From DASQHM01 sp035632095 (GTDB lineage: Bacteria > Pseudomonadota > Alphaproteobacteria > Ferrovibrionales > Ferrovibrionaceae), in the NCBI GenBank assembly GCA_035632095.1, contig DASQHM010000265.1, positions 1-31,534 of the forward strand: a DNA stretch of 31,534 nucleotides, written 5' to 3'. Each line of letters starts with the position of its first letter. The stretch's first letter is position 1. Under the pieces are notes generated by a model. That model saw nothing but the letters and a program-made list of their open reading frames with translations. It was not told where the DNA came from and did no database searches. Below, piece after piece: positions 13,165-21,623 of this stretch. The position numbers and the translations under genes are program-made.

Positions 13165-14334
13165 TCAAGGCGCCCGAAGCACCTGTTCCACCAAGCGCGA
13201 CCAGTAGCTTGCGCCGATAGCCAGGATCCGGTCGTTGAAGTCATAGCGCGGATTATGCACCATGCACCCGCCATCGTTCCTGCCGTTGCCGAGCCAGACG
13301 TAGCTGCCGGGCTTGGCCTTGAGCATCCAGCCGAAGTCCTCGGCGCCCATCACCGGCGGCAGATCGCGCAGCACATTGTCGGCTCCCACGACCGCAGCCG
13401 CCGCGGCGGCGGCGATCTCGGTCTCGTCGGCCGAGTTGACCGTGGGCGGGTAACGCCGGTCGTAGCGCACGTCGGCATTGGCGCCATGCGCCTTGGCGAT
13501 GCCTTGCGCGATCTCGCGGATGCGCCGCTCCATCAGGTCCTGAACCTCCGGGCGGAAGGCGCGCGTGGTGCCGGCGAGCTTCACCTCTTCCGGAATGACG
13601 TTGGTGGTATGGCCACCGCTGATCTGCGTGACGCTGACCACAGCCGAATGCATCGGATCGGCATTGCGGCTTACGATGCTCTGCAGCCCCATCACCACTT
13701 CGGCCGCGATCGGTATCGGATCGATGCCGGAATGCGGGAACGCGCCGTGGGCGCCGACGCCGCGAATGGTGATGAAGAAGAAGTCGGCGGAGGCCATCAT
13801 GGCGCCGACGCGCACCGCCATCTTGCCGACGTCGATTCCCGGCATGTTGTGCATGCCGAATACGGCTTCGACCGGAAACTTCTCGAACAGCCCTTCCTGC
13901 ACCATCACCCGGCCGCCGGCTTCGTTCTCTTCCGCGGGCTGGAAGATGAAGTAGACCGTGCCGTCGAAGTTGCGGCTCTCGGCCAGATACTTGGCGGCGC
14001 CGAGCAGCATGGTGGTATGGCCGTCATGGCCGCAGCCGTGCATTTTGCCCGGATGGCGAGAGCGATGCTCGAATTCGTTCAATTCATCGAGGTCAAGAGC
14101 ATCCATATCGGCGCGCAATCCGATGGCGCGATTGCCGGAGCCTGATTTGAGCATGCCGACGACGCCGGTCTTCGCCAAGCCACGATGAATGTCGATGCCG
14201 AAGGATTCCAGGCGGCTCGCAACGAAATCCGCGGTTTTGTGCTCCTGAAACGCCGTCTCGGGATGGGCGTGGATGTGGTGGCGCCATTCCGTCATCTCGT
14301 CCTGGAAGCCGACAATGCGCTCGATCAGCGCCAT
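13165..14334 (-). CDS. M20 family amidohydrolase (hippurate-hydrolase-like)
   Basis: The product has 389 residues, typical of M20D amidohydrolases that cleave N-acyl amino acids or related amides in the cytoplasm. Metal-binding features are HGCGHDGHTTMLLG (Cys101, His103), ADMDAL at 75-80, the catalytic glutamates in QPAEENEAGG (about 135-136), His162 (GMHNMPG) and a C-terminal His in MVHNPRYDFND. The dimerisation domain has the usual AHGAFPHSGIDPI segment. There is no signal peptide. The ATG at 14334 has GGAAGGAG in front and is preferred over the start at 14361. It lies 96 bp past the Hpt gene at the end of the peptide ABC operon and may be read from the same transcript, to hydrolyse the imported compounds. 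Confidence 0.92.
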   Translation of the reverse strand: MALIERIVGFQDEMTEWRHHIHAHPETAFQEHKTADFVASRLESFGIDIHRGLAKTGVVGMLKSGSGNRAIGLRADMDALDLDELNEFEHRSRHPGKMHGCGHDGHTTMLLGAAKYLAESRNFDGTVYFIFQPAEENEAGGRVMVQEGLFEKFPVEAVFGMHNMPGIDVGKMAVRVGAMMASADFFFITIRGVGAHGAFPHSGIDPIPIAAEVVMGLQSIVSRNADPMHSAVVSVTQISGGHTTNVIPEEVKLAGTTRAFRPEVQDLMERRIREIAQGIAKAHGANADVRYDRRYPPTVNSADETEIAAAAAAAVVGADNVLRDLPPVMGAEDFGWMLKAKPGSYVWLGNGRNDGGCMVHNPRYDFNDRILAIGASYWSRLVEQVLRAP

Positions 14335-14430
14335 GACCCGCTCCTTCCCTTTGACGCACAACGCGAATCGTCCGATTGAGGATAGCTTCGGTCCGTCAAC
14401 CTGTCACGCGACGTTAAGCGGCCGAGGCGG

Positions 14431-14751
14431 TCAAATGCCGTTCGCATAGCGCCGCACCGCGTCGAGCGCGACGCGCAGGTTCTGCACGGTCCGGTCGCGC
14501 GAACCGCGATCGTCGAGTCGCTCGGCCGCTAGCGCCAATGCCGCAAGGCGCGGCGCACCGACACTGAGCGCGGCGCCTTTCAACGTATGCGCAAGGCGGC
14601 GCCACGTCTCGCCGTCCGGCGCCGCCGCCATGTCGTCGATATAGCGCCGGGCGGAATTCAGAAACAACGCAAGCAGCTCGCGCGCCAGCGCTTCGTCGCC
14701 GGCCGTGTGCGCCATGAGCTCCGACCATTCGACCGGAGATGACTCGGTCAT
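14431..14751 (-). CDS. Small Hpt-domain protein
   Basis: The product has 106 residues, essentially a lone Hpt domain. The motif LAHTLKGAALSVGAPRLAALA holds His55, Lys58 and Gly59 of the HxxKG signature, and the rest is helical and Ala/Leu/Arg-rich. It should be a phosphate carrier between receiver domains. The start at 14751 (MTESSPVEW) lies 13 bases past the ATPase stop and has GAGGGCG upstream; an earlier ATG at 14811 would overlap the ATPase gene. The position, at the end of a dipeptide transporter operon and before a peptidase-like gene, is unusual. No histidine kinase is in the window. Confidence 0.82.
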   Translation of the reverse strand: MTESSPVEWSELMAHTAGDEALARELLALFLNSARRYIDDMAAAPDGETWRRLAHTLKGAALSVGAPRLAALALAAERLDDRGSRDRTVQNLRVALDAVRRYANGI

Positions 14752-14764
14752 CGCGCCCTCGAAT

Positions 14765-15808
14765 TCAGCCTTGCCGAACCGTCGCGTGCCATGCAGGCAG
14801 CCGGCCCTCATCGAAGGCGTGGCACGCCACTTCCCCGCCCCGGGCGGATTGCTTCAGCTTCGGCACTTCGACCCGGCAACGATCGTTCGCATGAGGACAC
14901 CGCGGGTGGAAGGCGCAACCCGACGGCGGGTTGATCGGACTTGGCACCTCCCCCGCCACCGGCGTTCGCGCACGCCCGCTCATTTCAAGGTCGGGAATGG
15001 CGTCGAGCAGCATCCGCGTATAGGGATGGCTTGGCCGTGCGAACAGATCCTGCGTCGCGTTGGTTTCGACGATGCGGCCGAGATACATGACCCCGACGCG
15101 ATTCGACACGTGATACACCACCGCCAGATCGTGGCTGATGAAAAGATACGTCAGGCCGAGGCGCCGCTGCAGATCCTTCATCAGGTTCAAGATCTGCGCC
15201 TGCACAGAAACGTCGAGCGCCGACGTGGGTTCGTCACACACCAGGAATTCCGGCTCGCCGGCCAATGCGCGCGCGATGGAGATACGCTGCCGCTGGCCGC
15301 CGGAAAATTCATGCGGATATTTCTCTCCGTCCGACGGGGCAAGGCCGACCTGACGCAGCAGTTCGCCGACCCGCGCCCGGACCGCCGCCGCGCCGCGCAC
15401 CAGTTTGCGCGCCCTGAGCGGCTCGGCGATGATGTCGGCGGTCCGCCAGCGCGGATTGAGCGACGCATAGGGATCTTGAAAGATCATCTGCATCCGCGCC
15501 TGGATAGCCGCATTGCGGCGGCGCGCCCGCGGATCGCCCAGCTCGACATTTTCGAACAGGATCGAACCTGAGGTCGGCGGATAGAGCCCGACCACGAGCC
15601 GCGCCACGGTGGATTTGCCGCAACCGCTTTCGCCGACAAGCGAGAATGTCTCGCCGCGCGGGATCGCGAAACTGACACCGTCGACCGCATGGACGATGCG
15701 ACGCCCGCCTTGTTCGAGCAGACGATTGAGAAGCGGCGGCGAAACGTCGAAGTATCGCTTCAAATCGCTGACGCGAAGCAGCGGCTCGCCCGGCCGCGCG
15801 ATCGGCAT
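14765..15808 (-). CDS. Peptide ABC transporter ATPase (DppF/OppF type)
   Basis: The product has 347 residues. It has Walker A GESGCGKST, signature FSGGQRQR, Walker B LVCDEPTSALD and the switch histidine in FISHDL. The C-terminal extension GCAFHPRCPHANDRC is the oligopeptide/dipeptide ATPase domain with conserved cysteines. With the DppD-type partner it powers import through the two permeases. The start at 15808 (MPIARPGEP) follows GGGAGGCAA, a strong ribosome site; the frame is open to 15901 but that part overlaps the upstream ATPase gene. Fifth gene of the operon, 22 bases after its partner. Confidence 0.93.
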   Translation of the reverse strand: MPIARPGEPLLRVSDLKRYFDVSPPLLNRLLEQGGRRIVHAVDGVSFAIPRGETFSLVGESGCGKSTVARLVVGLYPPTSGSILFENVELGDPRARRRNAAIQARMQMIFQDPYASLNPRWRTADIIAEPLRARKLVRGAAAVRARVGELLRQVGLAPSDGEKYPHEFSGGQRQRISIARALAGEPEFLVCDEPTSALDVSVQAQILNLMKDLQRRLGLTYLFISHDLAVVYHVSNRVGVMYLGRIVETNATQDLFARPSHPYTRMLLDAIPDLEMSGRARTPVAGEVPSPINPPSGCAFHPRCPHANDRCRVEVPKLKQSARGGEVACHAFDEGRLPAWHATVRQG

Positions 15809-15830
15809 TTGCCTCCCTGCGGCCGCGCGC

Positions 15831-16829
15831 TCAGGCACGGGCCGCCTCCGCCCTGCCGGTATGCAGCCAACAGGCGACCGAGGCCCCACCCAAGCCGACA
15901 AGCGGCGGACGTTCGGTCCGGCACCGGTCCATGACGTGCGGGCAACGGGGATTGAAGGCGCAACCGGCGGGAATTGCCGTAAGCCGCGGCATGCTGCCCT
16001 CGATTTGCGTCAGTTTTTCCACGTCGGCGCCCACGGCCGGGATCGCGCCCATCAGGCCCTGGGTATAGGGATGCAGCGCGTGCCGGATCACCTGCTGCAC
16101 CGGACCGATCTCGACGATGCGGCCCGCATACATGACCGCGACGCGGTCCGCCGTCTCGGCGATGACGCCCATGTCATGGGTGATCAGCATGACGGCTGTG
16201 CCATGATCGCGGCAAAGACGCTTGAGCAACGTGATGATCTGCGCCTGGATCGACACGTCGAGCGCCGTGGTCGGCTCGTCGGCGATGATCAGGCGCGGCT
16301 CCGCGCACAGCGCCAGCGCAATCACCACACGCTGACGCATGCCGCCCGAGAACTGGTGCGGGTAGTGGTCGATTCGCTCCGCCGCCGATGGAATTCCGAC
16401 TTCCTGCAGCAGGTCGATGGCCCGCTTGCGCGCTTGAGCCTCGCTCATAGGCAAGTGGGTGCGAATGGTTTCGACGATCTGATCGCCGATTCGGTAGAGT
16501 GGATTGAGGCTGGTCAGCGGGTCTTGAAAGATCGCGCCGATTTGCCGGCCGCGCAGTTTGCGCATGTCGTCGTAGGAAAGGTTGTCGATGCGGCGGCCTT
16601 CCAGCTGAATTTCGCCTTTTGTGATGCGCCCCGGCGGCTCCAGGAGCCCGATGATCGCAGCGCCGGTGAGCGACTTGCCGGCGCCGCTCTCGCCGACCAC
16701 GCCCAGAACCTCGCCGCGGTCGATCTGGAACGAAACGCCGTCAAGCGCCGTAAGCGCGCCGCGCCGGGTGAAGAACTCCACCTTCAAGTCACGGACGTCG
16801 AGCAGCGGCTGATTGCTTCGTGTCCTCAC
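15831..16829 (-). CDS. Peptide ABC transporter ATPase (DppD/OppD type)
   Basis: The product has 332 residues. Walker A GESGAGKS, signature FSGGMRQR, Walker B LIIADEPTTALD and ITHDM are present, with the C-terminal GCAFNPRCPHVMDRC extension of peptide transporter ATPases. It pairs with the next gene product. I place the start at a GTG (16829, VRTRSNQPLL), eight bases after the permease stop, with AAAGGCG in front. The longer frame to 16943 runs through the permease gene and is not credible. Fourth gene of the operon. Confidence 0.92.
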   Translation of the reverse strand: MRTRSNQPLLDVRDLKVEFFTRRGALTALDGVSFQIDRGEVLGVVGESGAGKSLTGAAIIGLLEPPGRITKGEIQLEGRRIDNLSYDDMRKLRGRQIGAIFQDPLTSLNPLYRIGDQIVETIRTHLPMSEAQARKRAIDLLQEVGIPSAAERIDHYPHQFSGGMRQRVVIALALCAEPRLIIADEPTTALDVSIQAQIITLLKRLCRDHGTAVMLITHDMGVIAETADRVAVMYAGRIVEIGPVQQVIRHALHPYTQGLMGAIPAVGADVEKLTQIEGSMPRLTAIPAGCAFNPRCPHVMDRCRTERPPLVGLGGASVACWLHTGRAEAARA

Positions 16830-16837
16830 GGTCGCCT

Positions 16838-17770
16838 TTACCGCAGCTTCGGGTTCAAGGCGTCGCGCAGCCAGTCGCCCAAGAGGTTGACCGCAAGCAC
16901 CAGGATCGCCAGCGCGGCGCCAGGAAACAAGGTGATCCACCACTCACCGGAGAACAGGAAGTTGTTGCCCGTATTGATCAGAGTGCCCAGCGAGGGCGTG
17001 GTCGGCGGAATGCCGACGCCGAGGAACGACAAGGTCGCTTCGGTGATGATAGCAATGCCGAGGTTGATGGTCGCAATCACCAGCACCGGTCCGGTGACGT
17101 TCGGCAACACGTGCCGGATCATGATCAGGGTGGGCGAAAGGCCAATGACGCGCGCAGCCTGCACGTATTCCTTGTTGCGCTCCACCATCACCGAGCCGCG
17201 CACGGTCCGTGCATATGCCACCCAGGATGCCAGGCCGATCGATACGATCAGCACGAACAACGCGATTTCCTCGTAGCGCTGAGAGGAAACGACGCCGCGA
17301 ACGATGCCGTCGATCATCAGCGCGATCAGGATCGCCGGAAACGACAGCTGCACATCGGCGATGCGCATGATGATGCTGTCCACCGCGCCGCCGATATAGC
17401 CGCTCATCAATCCGAGGGTAACGCCAAGGAGCATGGCGAACACCACCGAGCAAACGCCGACGATCAGCGAAATGCGGGCGCCGAACATGATGGTCGAAAA
17501 CACGTCCCGCCCCTGATCGTCGGTGCCGAGGGGAAACGCCATGAGTCCGTCCTGACTCCAGAACGGCGGTTTCAGCGCGTTGGAAAGATCGAGGCTCGCC
17601 AAGTCGAACGGATTGTGCGGCGCGATCCAGGGCGCGAACGCCGCCGCGAAGAATATGACGAACGTCGTGGCCGCAGCGGCAATGGTCAACGGCGAGCGGC
17701 GGAAACTGTAGTAGATGTCGCTGTCCATCGCGCGATGGAACCGGTCGGTGATCTGCTGGGCCAGCGCCAT
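16838..17770 (-). CDS. Peptide ABC transporter permease (DppC/OppC type)
   Basis: The product has 310 residues. It has an N-terminal membrane helix (TIAAAATTFVIFFAAAFAPW, about 28-47), a periplasmic loop with LGTDDQGRDVFS typical of DppC, then five further helices and the ATPase-contact loop EYVQAARVIGLSPTLIMIRHV (EAA motif). The end carries FLGVGIPPTTPSLG, another family hallmark. It forms the channel together with the DppB-type permease. Its ATG is one base after the stop of that gene, so the two are translationally coupled. Confidence 0.93.
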   Translation of the reverse strand: MALAQQITDRFHRAMDSDIYYSFRRSPLTIAAAATTFVIFFAAAFAPWIAPHNPFDLASLDLSNALKPPFWSQDGLMAFPLGTDDQGRDVFSTIMFGARISLIVGVCSVVFAMLLGVTLGLMSGYIGGAVDSIIMRIADVQLSFPAILIALMIDGIVRGVVSSQRYEEIALFVLIVSIGLASWVAYARTVRGSVMVERNKEYVQAARVIGLSPTLIMIRHVLPNVTGPVLVIATINLGIAIITEATLSFLGVGIPPTTPSLGTLINTGNNFLFSGEWWITLFPGAALAILVLAVNLLGDWLRDALNPKLR

Positions 17771-17771
17771 G

Positions 17772-18755
17772 TCAGATCGCCCGCGCGCCCAGATCGGAGC
17801 GCAGCCGCGGATCCACGGCGAAATAGAGCAGGTCGGCGACCAGGTTGATGATCACGATGAAAAACGCGATCAGCACGAGATATGTCGCCATCACCGGAAT
17901 GTCGGCGAATTGCAGGGACTGGACGAACAGCAGGCCCATGCCGGGCCAGTTGAACACTGTTTCCGTGATGATCGAAAATGCGATGATCGCGCCGAGCTGC
18001 AATCCCGTGATCGTGATCACCGGCACCAAGGTATTGCGGAGCGCATGGCCGAAATAGACCGCGTGGTTGGTCAAGCCCCGGGCGCGCGCGAATTTGATGT
18101 AGTCGGTGCGGAGCACCTCGAGCATCTCCGCCCGCACCAGGCGCATGATCAGCGTCATCTGGAACAGCCCGAGTGTGATTGCGGGCATGATCAGCGCCTT
18201 AAGACCGCTCACGGTCAGAAATCCGGTCGACCACCACCCGATCTTGACCACATCGCCGCGCCCAAACGACGGCAACAAAGGCAGGACGACGCTGAACAGC
18301 ACGATCAACAGAATGCCGATGAGAAACGTCGGCAGCGATACGCCCACGAGCGAGGCGCTGAGCATCAGCCGGCTGAGCCAGCGGCGCGGATAAAGCCCGG
18401 TGTACACGCCCATGGGCACACCGGCCAGCAGCGCGAACAGCGCCGCCACGAAGCTCAATTCAAGCGATGCCGGCAATCTCTCCGCAATCAGTTTGCCGAC
18501 CGGCTCCTGCATGCGATACGAGACGCCGAAGTTGCCGCCGATGAACTGGCCGACGAAGCGCGCAAAGCGCACGACCACCGGATCGTTCAGGCCCAATTGC
18601 TGGCGAAACGCCTCGCGGTCGGCCAGTGATACGTCTTGGCCCACCATCGAGTTGATCGGGTCGCCGACATAGTTGAACAGCACGAAGGCCACCAACGCGA
18701 CGGTCAGCATGACGAGGATCGACTGCAACAGGCGGCGGAGGACGAAGGCGAGCAT
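17772..18755 (-). CDS. Peptide ABC transporter permease (DppB/OppB type)
   Basis: The product has 327 residues. The N-terminal helix (LAFVLRRLLQSILVMLTVAL) and a loop region with FIGGNFGVSYRMQEPV are typical of DppB/OppB. Several membrane helices follow, and the EAA loop reads DYIKFARARGLTNHAVYFGH. The C-terminal part has TETVFNWPGMG, a family hallmark. It is the second gene of the operon, 109 bp after the binding-protein gene; a GC-rich hairpin lies in that gap. AGGT stands eight bases before the ATG. Confidence 0.93.
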   Translation of the reverse strand: MLAFVLRRLLQSILVMLTVALVAFVLFNYVGDPINSMVGQDVSLADREAFRQQLGLNDPVVVRFARFVGQFIGGNFGVSYRMQEPVGKLIAERLPASLELSFVAALFALLAGVPMGVYTGLYPRRWLSRLMLSASLVGVSLPTFLIGILLIVLFSVVLPLLPSFGRGDVVKIGWWSTGFLTVSGLKALIMPAITLGLFQMTLIMRLVRAEMLEVLRTDYIKFARARGLTNHAVYFGHALRNTLVPVITITGLQLGAIIAFSIITETVFNWPGMGLLFVQSLQFADIPVMATYLVLIAFFIVIINLVADLLYFAVDPRLRSDLGARAI

Positions 18756-18776
18756 CGGTCAACCTGGGCCGGCCGC

Positions 18777-18799
18777 GGCCCGGGCCGAAGGCCCGAGCC
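18777..18799 (-). terminator. Hairpin between binding-protein and permease genes
   Basis: CGGGCC (18781-18786) and GGCCCG (18790-18795) form a perfect 6-bp stem around GAA. One mismatch further out, GGC and GCC extend it by three pairs. There is no T-run, so it is not a plain terminator. Hairpins at this place in ABC operons commonly protect the binding-protein mRNA or reduce read-through, which raises binding protein over permease. Confidence 0.5.
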
Positions 18800-18864
18800 G
18801 CATGGTTACGCCGACATCCGGCACGTGAACTCCCCGCGACGCTGTGACGCCGCGACGGCCCACG

Positions 18865-20454
18865 TTATTTCACGACAACGTGACGCAGCTGGAAGAAGTT
18901 GTCCGGCGTCTCAACCACGTTGACGTTCGACTTCATGGCCCACACGATGATCTGCTGATGCAGCGGAATTGTCGGCAGCTCATCCTTCACGATTTCGTTG
19001 GCCTCGTCGATCATCTTTAACCGCTTTTCGGAGTCGAGCTCGCTCTTCATGGTATCGACCAAGCTGTCGAACTTCGCATTCGACCAGCCGCTCACGTTGA
19101 ACGTGCCGATCTTGTTCTCCACGTTGCGCGTGTGCAGGAGATTTTCGAACGCATTGTGGGCATCGACGGTGATCGGCGTCCAGCCGAGCATGAAGAAGCT
19201 GGTGTTGTAGCCCGGCCCCAGGATCTTGGCGAAATACTTGGCGCGCGTTTGCGCCAGCAGGTTCACCTTGATGTTGATCTTCGCCAGCATGGCGACCACC
19301 GCCTGGCAGATGCGCGCGTCGTTCACGTAGCGGTCGTTCGGGCAATCCATGCCGGTCTCGAATCCGTTCGGATATCCGGCATCGGCCAGAAGCTTCTTTG
19401 CCTTCTCCGGATCGTAGGGCGCCCGCACGTCGAGCTTCTCGTTGTAGCCGCTGACGCCCGGGCCGACCATCAGGGTCGAGGGATGCGACTGGCCCTGCAT
19501 GACGTTCTTCTGTATGGCGTTCACGTCGATCGCCAGATAGAAAGCCTGGCGGACGCGCTTATCCTGGTAGGGGTTCTTGCCCTTGATGTTGGATTCCAGG
19601 AGCTCCGGCCGCGCCACGTCGAAGCCGAGGTAGACCGTGCGCAGCTCCGGCGTCTCCTCGATCTTCGTGCCGGGGGTATGGCGGATGCGCTCCACGTCCT
19701 GCGGCGGCACCGTGTAGACGAAATCCACCTCTCCCGAGAGCAATGCGGCGACGCGGGTCGAATCGTTGGCGATGCGATTGAAGATCGCCTCGGTCACGTT
19801 GCCCGGCCGCTTGTCCCACCAGTTCGGATTGGCCTCGAGAACGGTGCGGACGTCGGGCTCCCGGCTCTTCAGCATGTACGGCCCGGTGCCCATAGCGTTG
19901 CGGGTCGCGTAGTTCTCTTCGTTCTTGGTCAGATCGGCGGTCTTCTGCGCGTTGTGCGCCGTGGCCCAGGCCTTGGACATGATGCCCCAGGCGGTGATCT
20001 GCTCGACAAAGACCGGATCCACCACCTTGGTCTCGACCTCGATGGTCAGGTCGTCGATCTTCTTCATCTCCTTCACGGAGACGAAGTCGGAGGCGACGTT
20101 CGAGCCGGGTCCGGCGGCGCGCTCATAGGAGAAGATCACGTCATCGGCGGTGAACGGCGTGCCATCCTGCCATTTCACGCCGGGCCGCAGGTTGAAACGG
20201 TACGTGGTCGGCGCGACCCGTTTCCAATCCTTCGCCAGGGCCGGCTCCAGCTTGAAGTTGGCGCCGCGGCGCACCAGCGGGTCGTAGATGTTTTGGTCGA
20301 AACTCAGCAAGAATGTTTCTTGCCGGGCGTAAGGGTCCATCGAGTTGGAATCGCCGTCGTTCGCCCATTTGAACGTCACCGCGCCGGCCGGCGCGGCCGC
20401 CGCGGCGGCGGCAAACGCCATGGCACCTGCCAATAGAATGGATCGCAATCTCAT
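18865..20454 (-). CDS. Peptide ABC transporter substrate-binding protein
   Basis: The product has 529 residues, the size of family 5 extracellular solute-binding proteins (DppA/OppA type). The signal peptide RLRSILLAGAMAFAAAAAAA is cut near PAGA/V, with no lipobox, so the protein is free in the periplasm. Typical motifs follow: SMDPYARQE, LEPALAKDWK, TYRFNLRPGVKWQDGTPFTA, DDVIFSYERA, and later VRQAFYLAIDVNAI and FFMLGWTPI. Ligands may be di- or oligopeptides, or other small organic molecules such as opines or glycosides; the family name does not settle it. The ATG at 20454 has GGGGAGAC six bases before it. First gene of a five-gene transporter operon reading leftward. Confidence 0.93.
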   Translation of the reverse strand: MRLRSILLAGAMAFAAAAAAAPAGAVTFKWANDGDSNSMDPYARQETFLLSFDQNIYDPLVRRGANFKLEPALAKDWKRVAPTTYRFNLRPGVKWQDGTPFTADDVIFSYERAAGPGSNVASDFVSVKEMKKIDDLTIEVETKVVDPVFVEQITAWGIMSKAWATAHNAQKTADLTKNEENYATRNAMGTGPYMLKSREPDVRTVLEANPNWWDKRPGNVTEAIFNRIANDSTRVAALLSGEVDFVYTVPPQDVERIRHTPGTKIEETPELRTVYLGFDVARPELLESNIKGKNPYQDKRVRQAFYLAIDVNAIQKNVMQGQSHPSTLMVGPGVSGYNEKLDVRAPYDPEKAKKLLADAGYPNGFETGMDCPNDRYVNDARICQAVVAMLAKINIKVNLLAQTRAKYFAKILGPGYNTSFFMLGWTPITVDAHNAFENLLHTRNVENKIGTFNVSGWSNAKFDSLVDTMKSELDSEKRLKMIDEANEIVKDELPTIPLHQQIIVWAMKSNVNVVETPDNFFQLRHVVVK

Positions 20455-20543
20455 CGGAAGTCTCCCCGTTGTTGTTTGGCCGCCCCCCGGCCGGATTGCG
20501 CGAAATCTTAATGGGGGGGTCGGAAGCCTGTCCAGCATGAGGG

Positions 20544-21614
20544 ATGCTGCAGCGCACAGATGGACAGAAACTCAGCCCGGCCTTAAGGATGATAGGCGTC
20601 TTTCCACGCCATGTCCGAGGCCGTTTGCCCCCTTCCGCCAAACGCCAGTGGAGCCCCGATCGAGCATTTCCGCGCCGCGCCGGGTTTGCGGCGTCGATCG
20701 CGCTCGCCGCCATGCTGCCGTTCGTGCTCGGCGGCTTCGCCACCTATACCCTGACCTTCGCGGGCATCTACGCCATTGCGGTCATCGGCCTCAACCTGCT
20801 GATCGGGTACAACGGCCAATTCTCCCTGGGTCACAGCGCCTTCTATGCGCTTGGCGGATACACCACCGCGATCCTGAGCAATCGATTGGGCATTCCCGCC
20901 TATGCGACGTTTCCAGCCTCCGCCGTGGTCGGTTTCCTTGCCGGCGTCGCTATCGGCTATCCCGCATCGCGTCTCGAGTTCATCTATCTCGCGCTCACCA
21001 CCTTCGCCCTGTCGCTGGTGGTGCCGCAGGTGCTGAAATCGAGCTGGCTCGAAGGCATCACCGGCGGCGTGCAGGGACTCTATCTTGACCGCCCCCAGGT
21101 GCCGGCCGGACTGCCGCTCAGTCCAGACGAGTGGTGGTACTTTGTCACGGCCGCCACGTTGCTGGTCATGTGGTGGCTGGCGCGAAACCTGGTGAACGGA
21201 CGGTTCGGCCGCGCCATGATCGCCGTGCGCGACGATCCGATCGCCGCCGCTGCCATGGGCATCCAGGTCGCCCGGTGCAAGGCCATCACCTTCGGATTGA
21301 GCGCCGCCTGCGCCGCCGTGGCGGGCTCGCTCGGCGCCTTGATGATGGAATTCATCGCGCCCGACACGTTCACCTTCTTCTTCGCCATCACGCTTCTGGT
21401 CGGCTCGGTCATCGGCGGCGCGGAATCGATTTCCGGCGCCGTCCTCGGCGGGCTGTTCCTGGTCTACATGCCGCGCATCGCCAACGACATTTCGAAGAAC
21501 CTGACATGGCCGGTCTACGGCATCATGCTAATCTTGACCGTGTGGATATTGCCGAATGGCGCCGTCGGTTTGCTGCGCATGATCTCGGAGCGGGCCGCGC
21601 GGCGGCAAGACTAG
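20544..21614 (+). CDS. LivM-type branched-chain amino acid ABC permease (orphan)
   Basis: The frame gives 356 residues. From about residue 50 it is a typical LivM permease: membrane helices starting with FAASIALAAMLPFVLGG, then AVIGLNLLIGYNGQFSLGHS, the loop GRAMIAVRDDPIAAAAMGI, and the late helices with TLLVGSVIGGAESISGAVLG. LivM forms the channel with LivH for branched-chain amino acids or related substrates. No LivH, LivG, LivF or LivK is in the window, so its partners must be elsewhere. The start is uncertain: ATG at 20544 and ATG at 20589 both lack a spaced ribosome site, and codon use before ~20690 is less GC-biased than in the body, so the true start may be later. Nine bases separate it from the next gene. 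Confidence 0.85.
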   Translation: MLQRTDGQKLSPALRMIGVFPRHVRGRLPPSAKRQWSPDRAFPRRAGFAASIALAAMLPFVLGGFATYTLTFAGIYAIAVIGLNLLIGYNGQFSLGHSAFYALGGYTTAILSNRLGIPAYATFPASAVVGFLAGVAIGYPASRLEFIYLALTTFALSLVVPQVLKSSWLEGITGGVQGLYLDRPQVPAGLPLSPDEWWYFVTAATLLVMWWLARNLVNGRFGRAMIAVRDDPIAAAAMGIQVARCKAITFGLSAACAAVAGSLGALMMEFIAPDTFTFFFAITLLVGSVIGGAESISGAVLGGLFLVYMPRIANDISKNLTWPVYGIMLILTVWILPNGAVGLLRMISERAARRQD

Positions 21615-21623
21615 GAGCGCTTC

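Noticed and set aside
15609..17276. 555-residue open frame on the plus strand
   Set aside because: Antisense to the two ABC ATPases and a permease, all of which carry intact family motifs; the translation is compositionally biased.
19132..20436. 434-residue open frame on the plus strand
   Set aside because: Antisense to the binding-protein gene and without recognisable domains.
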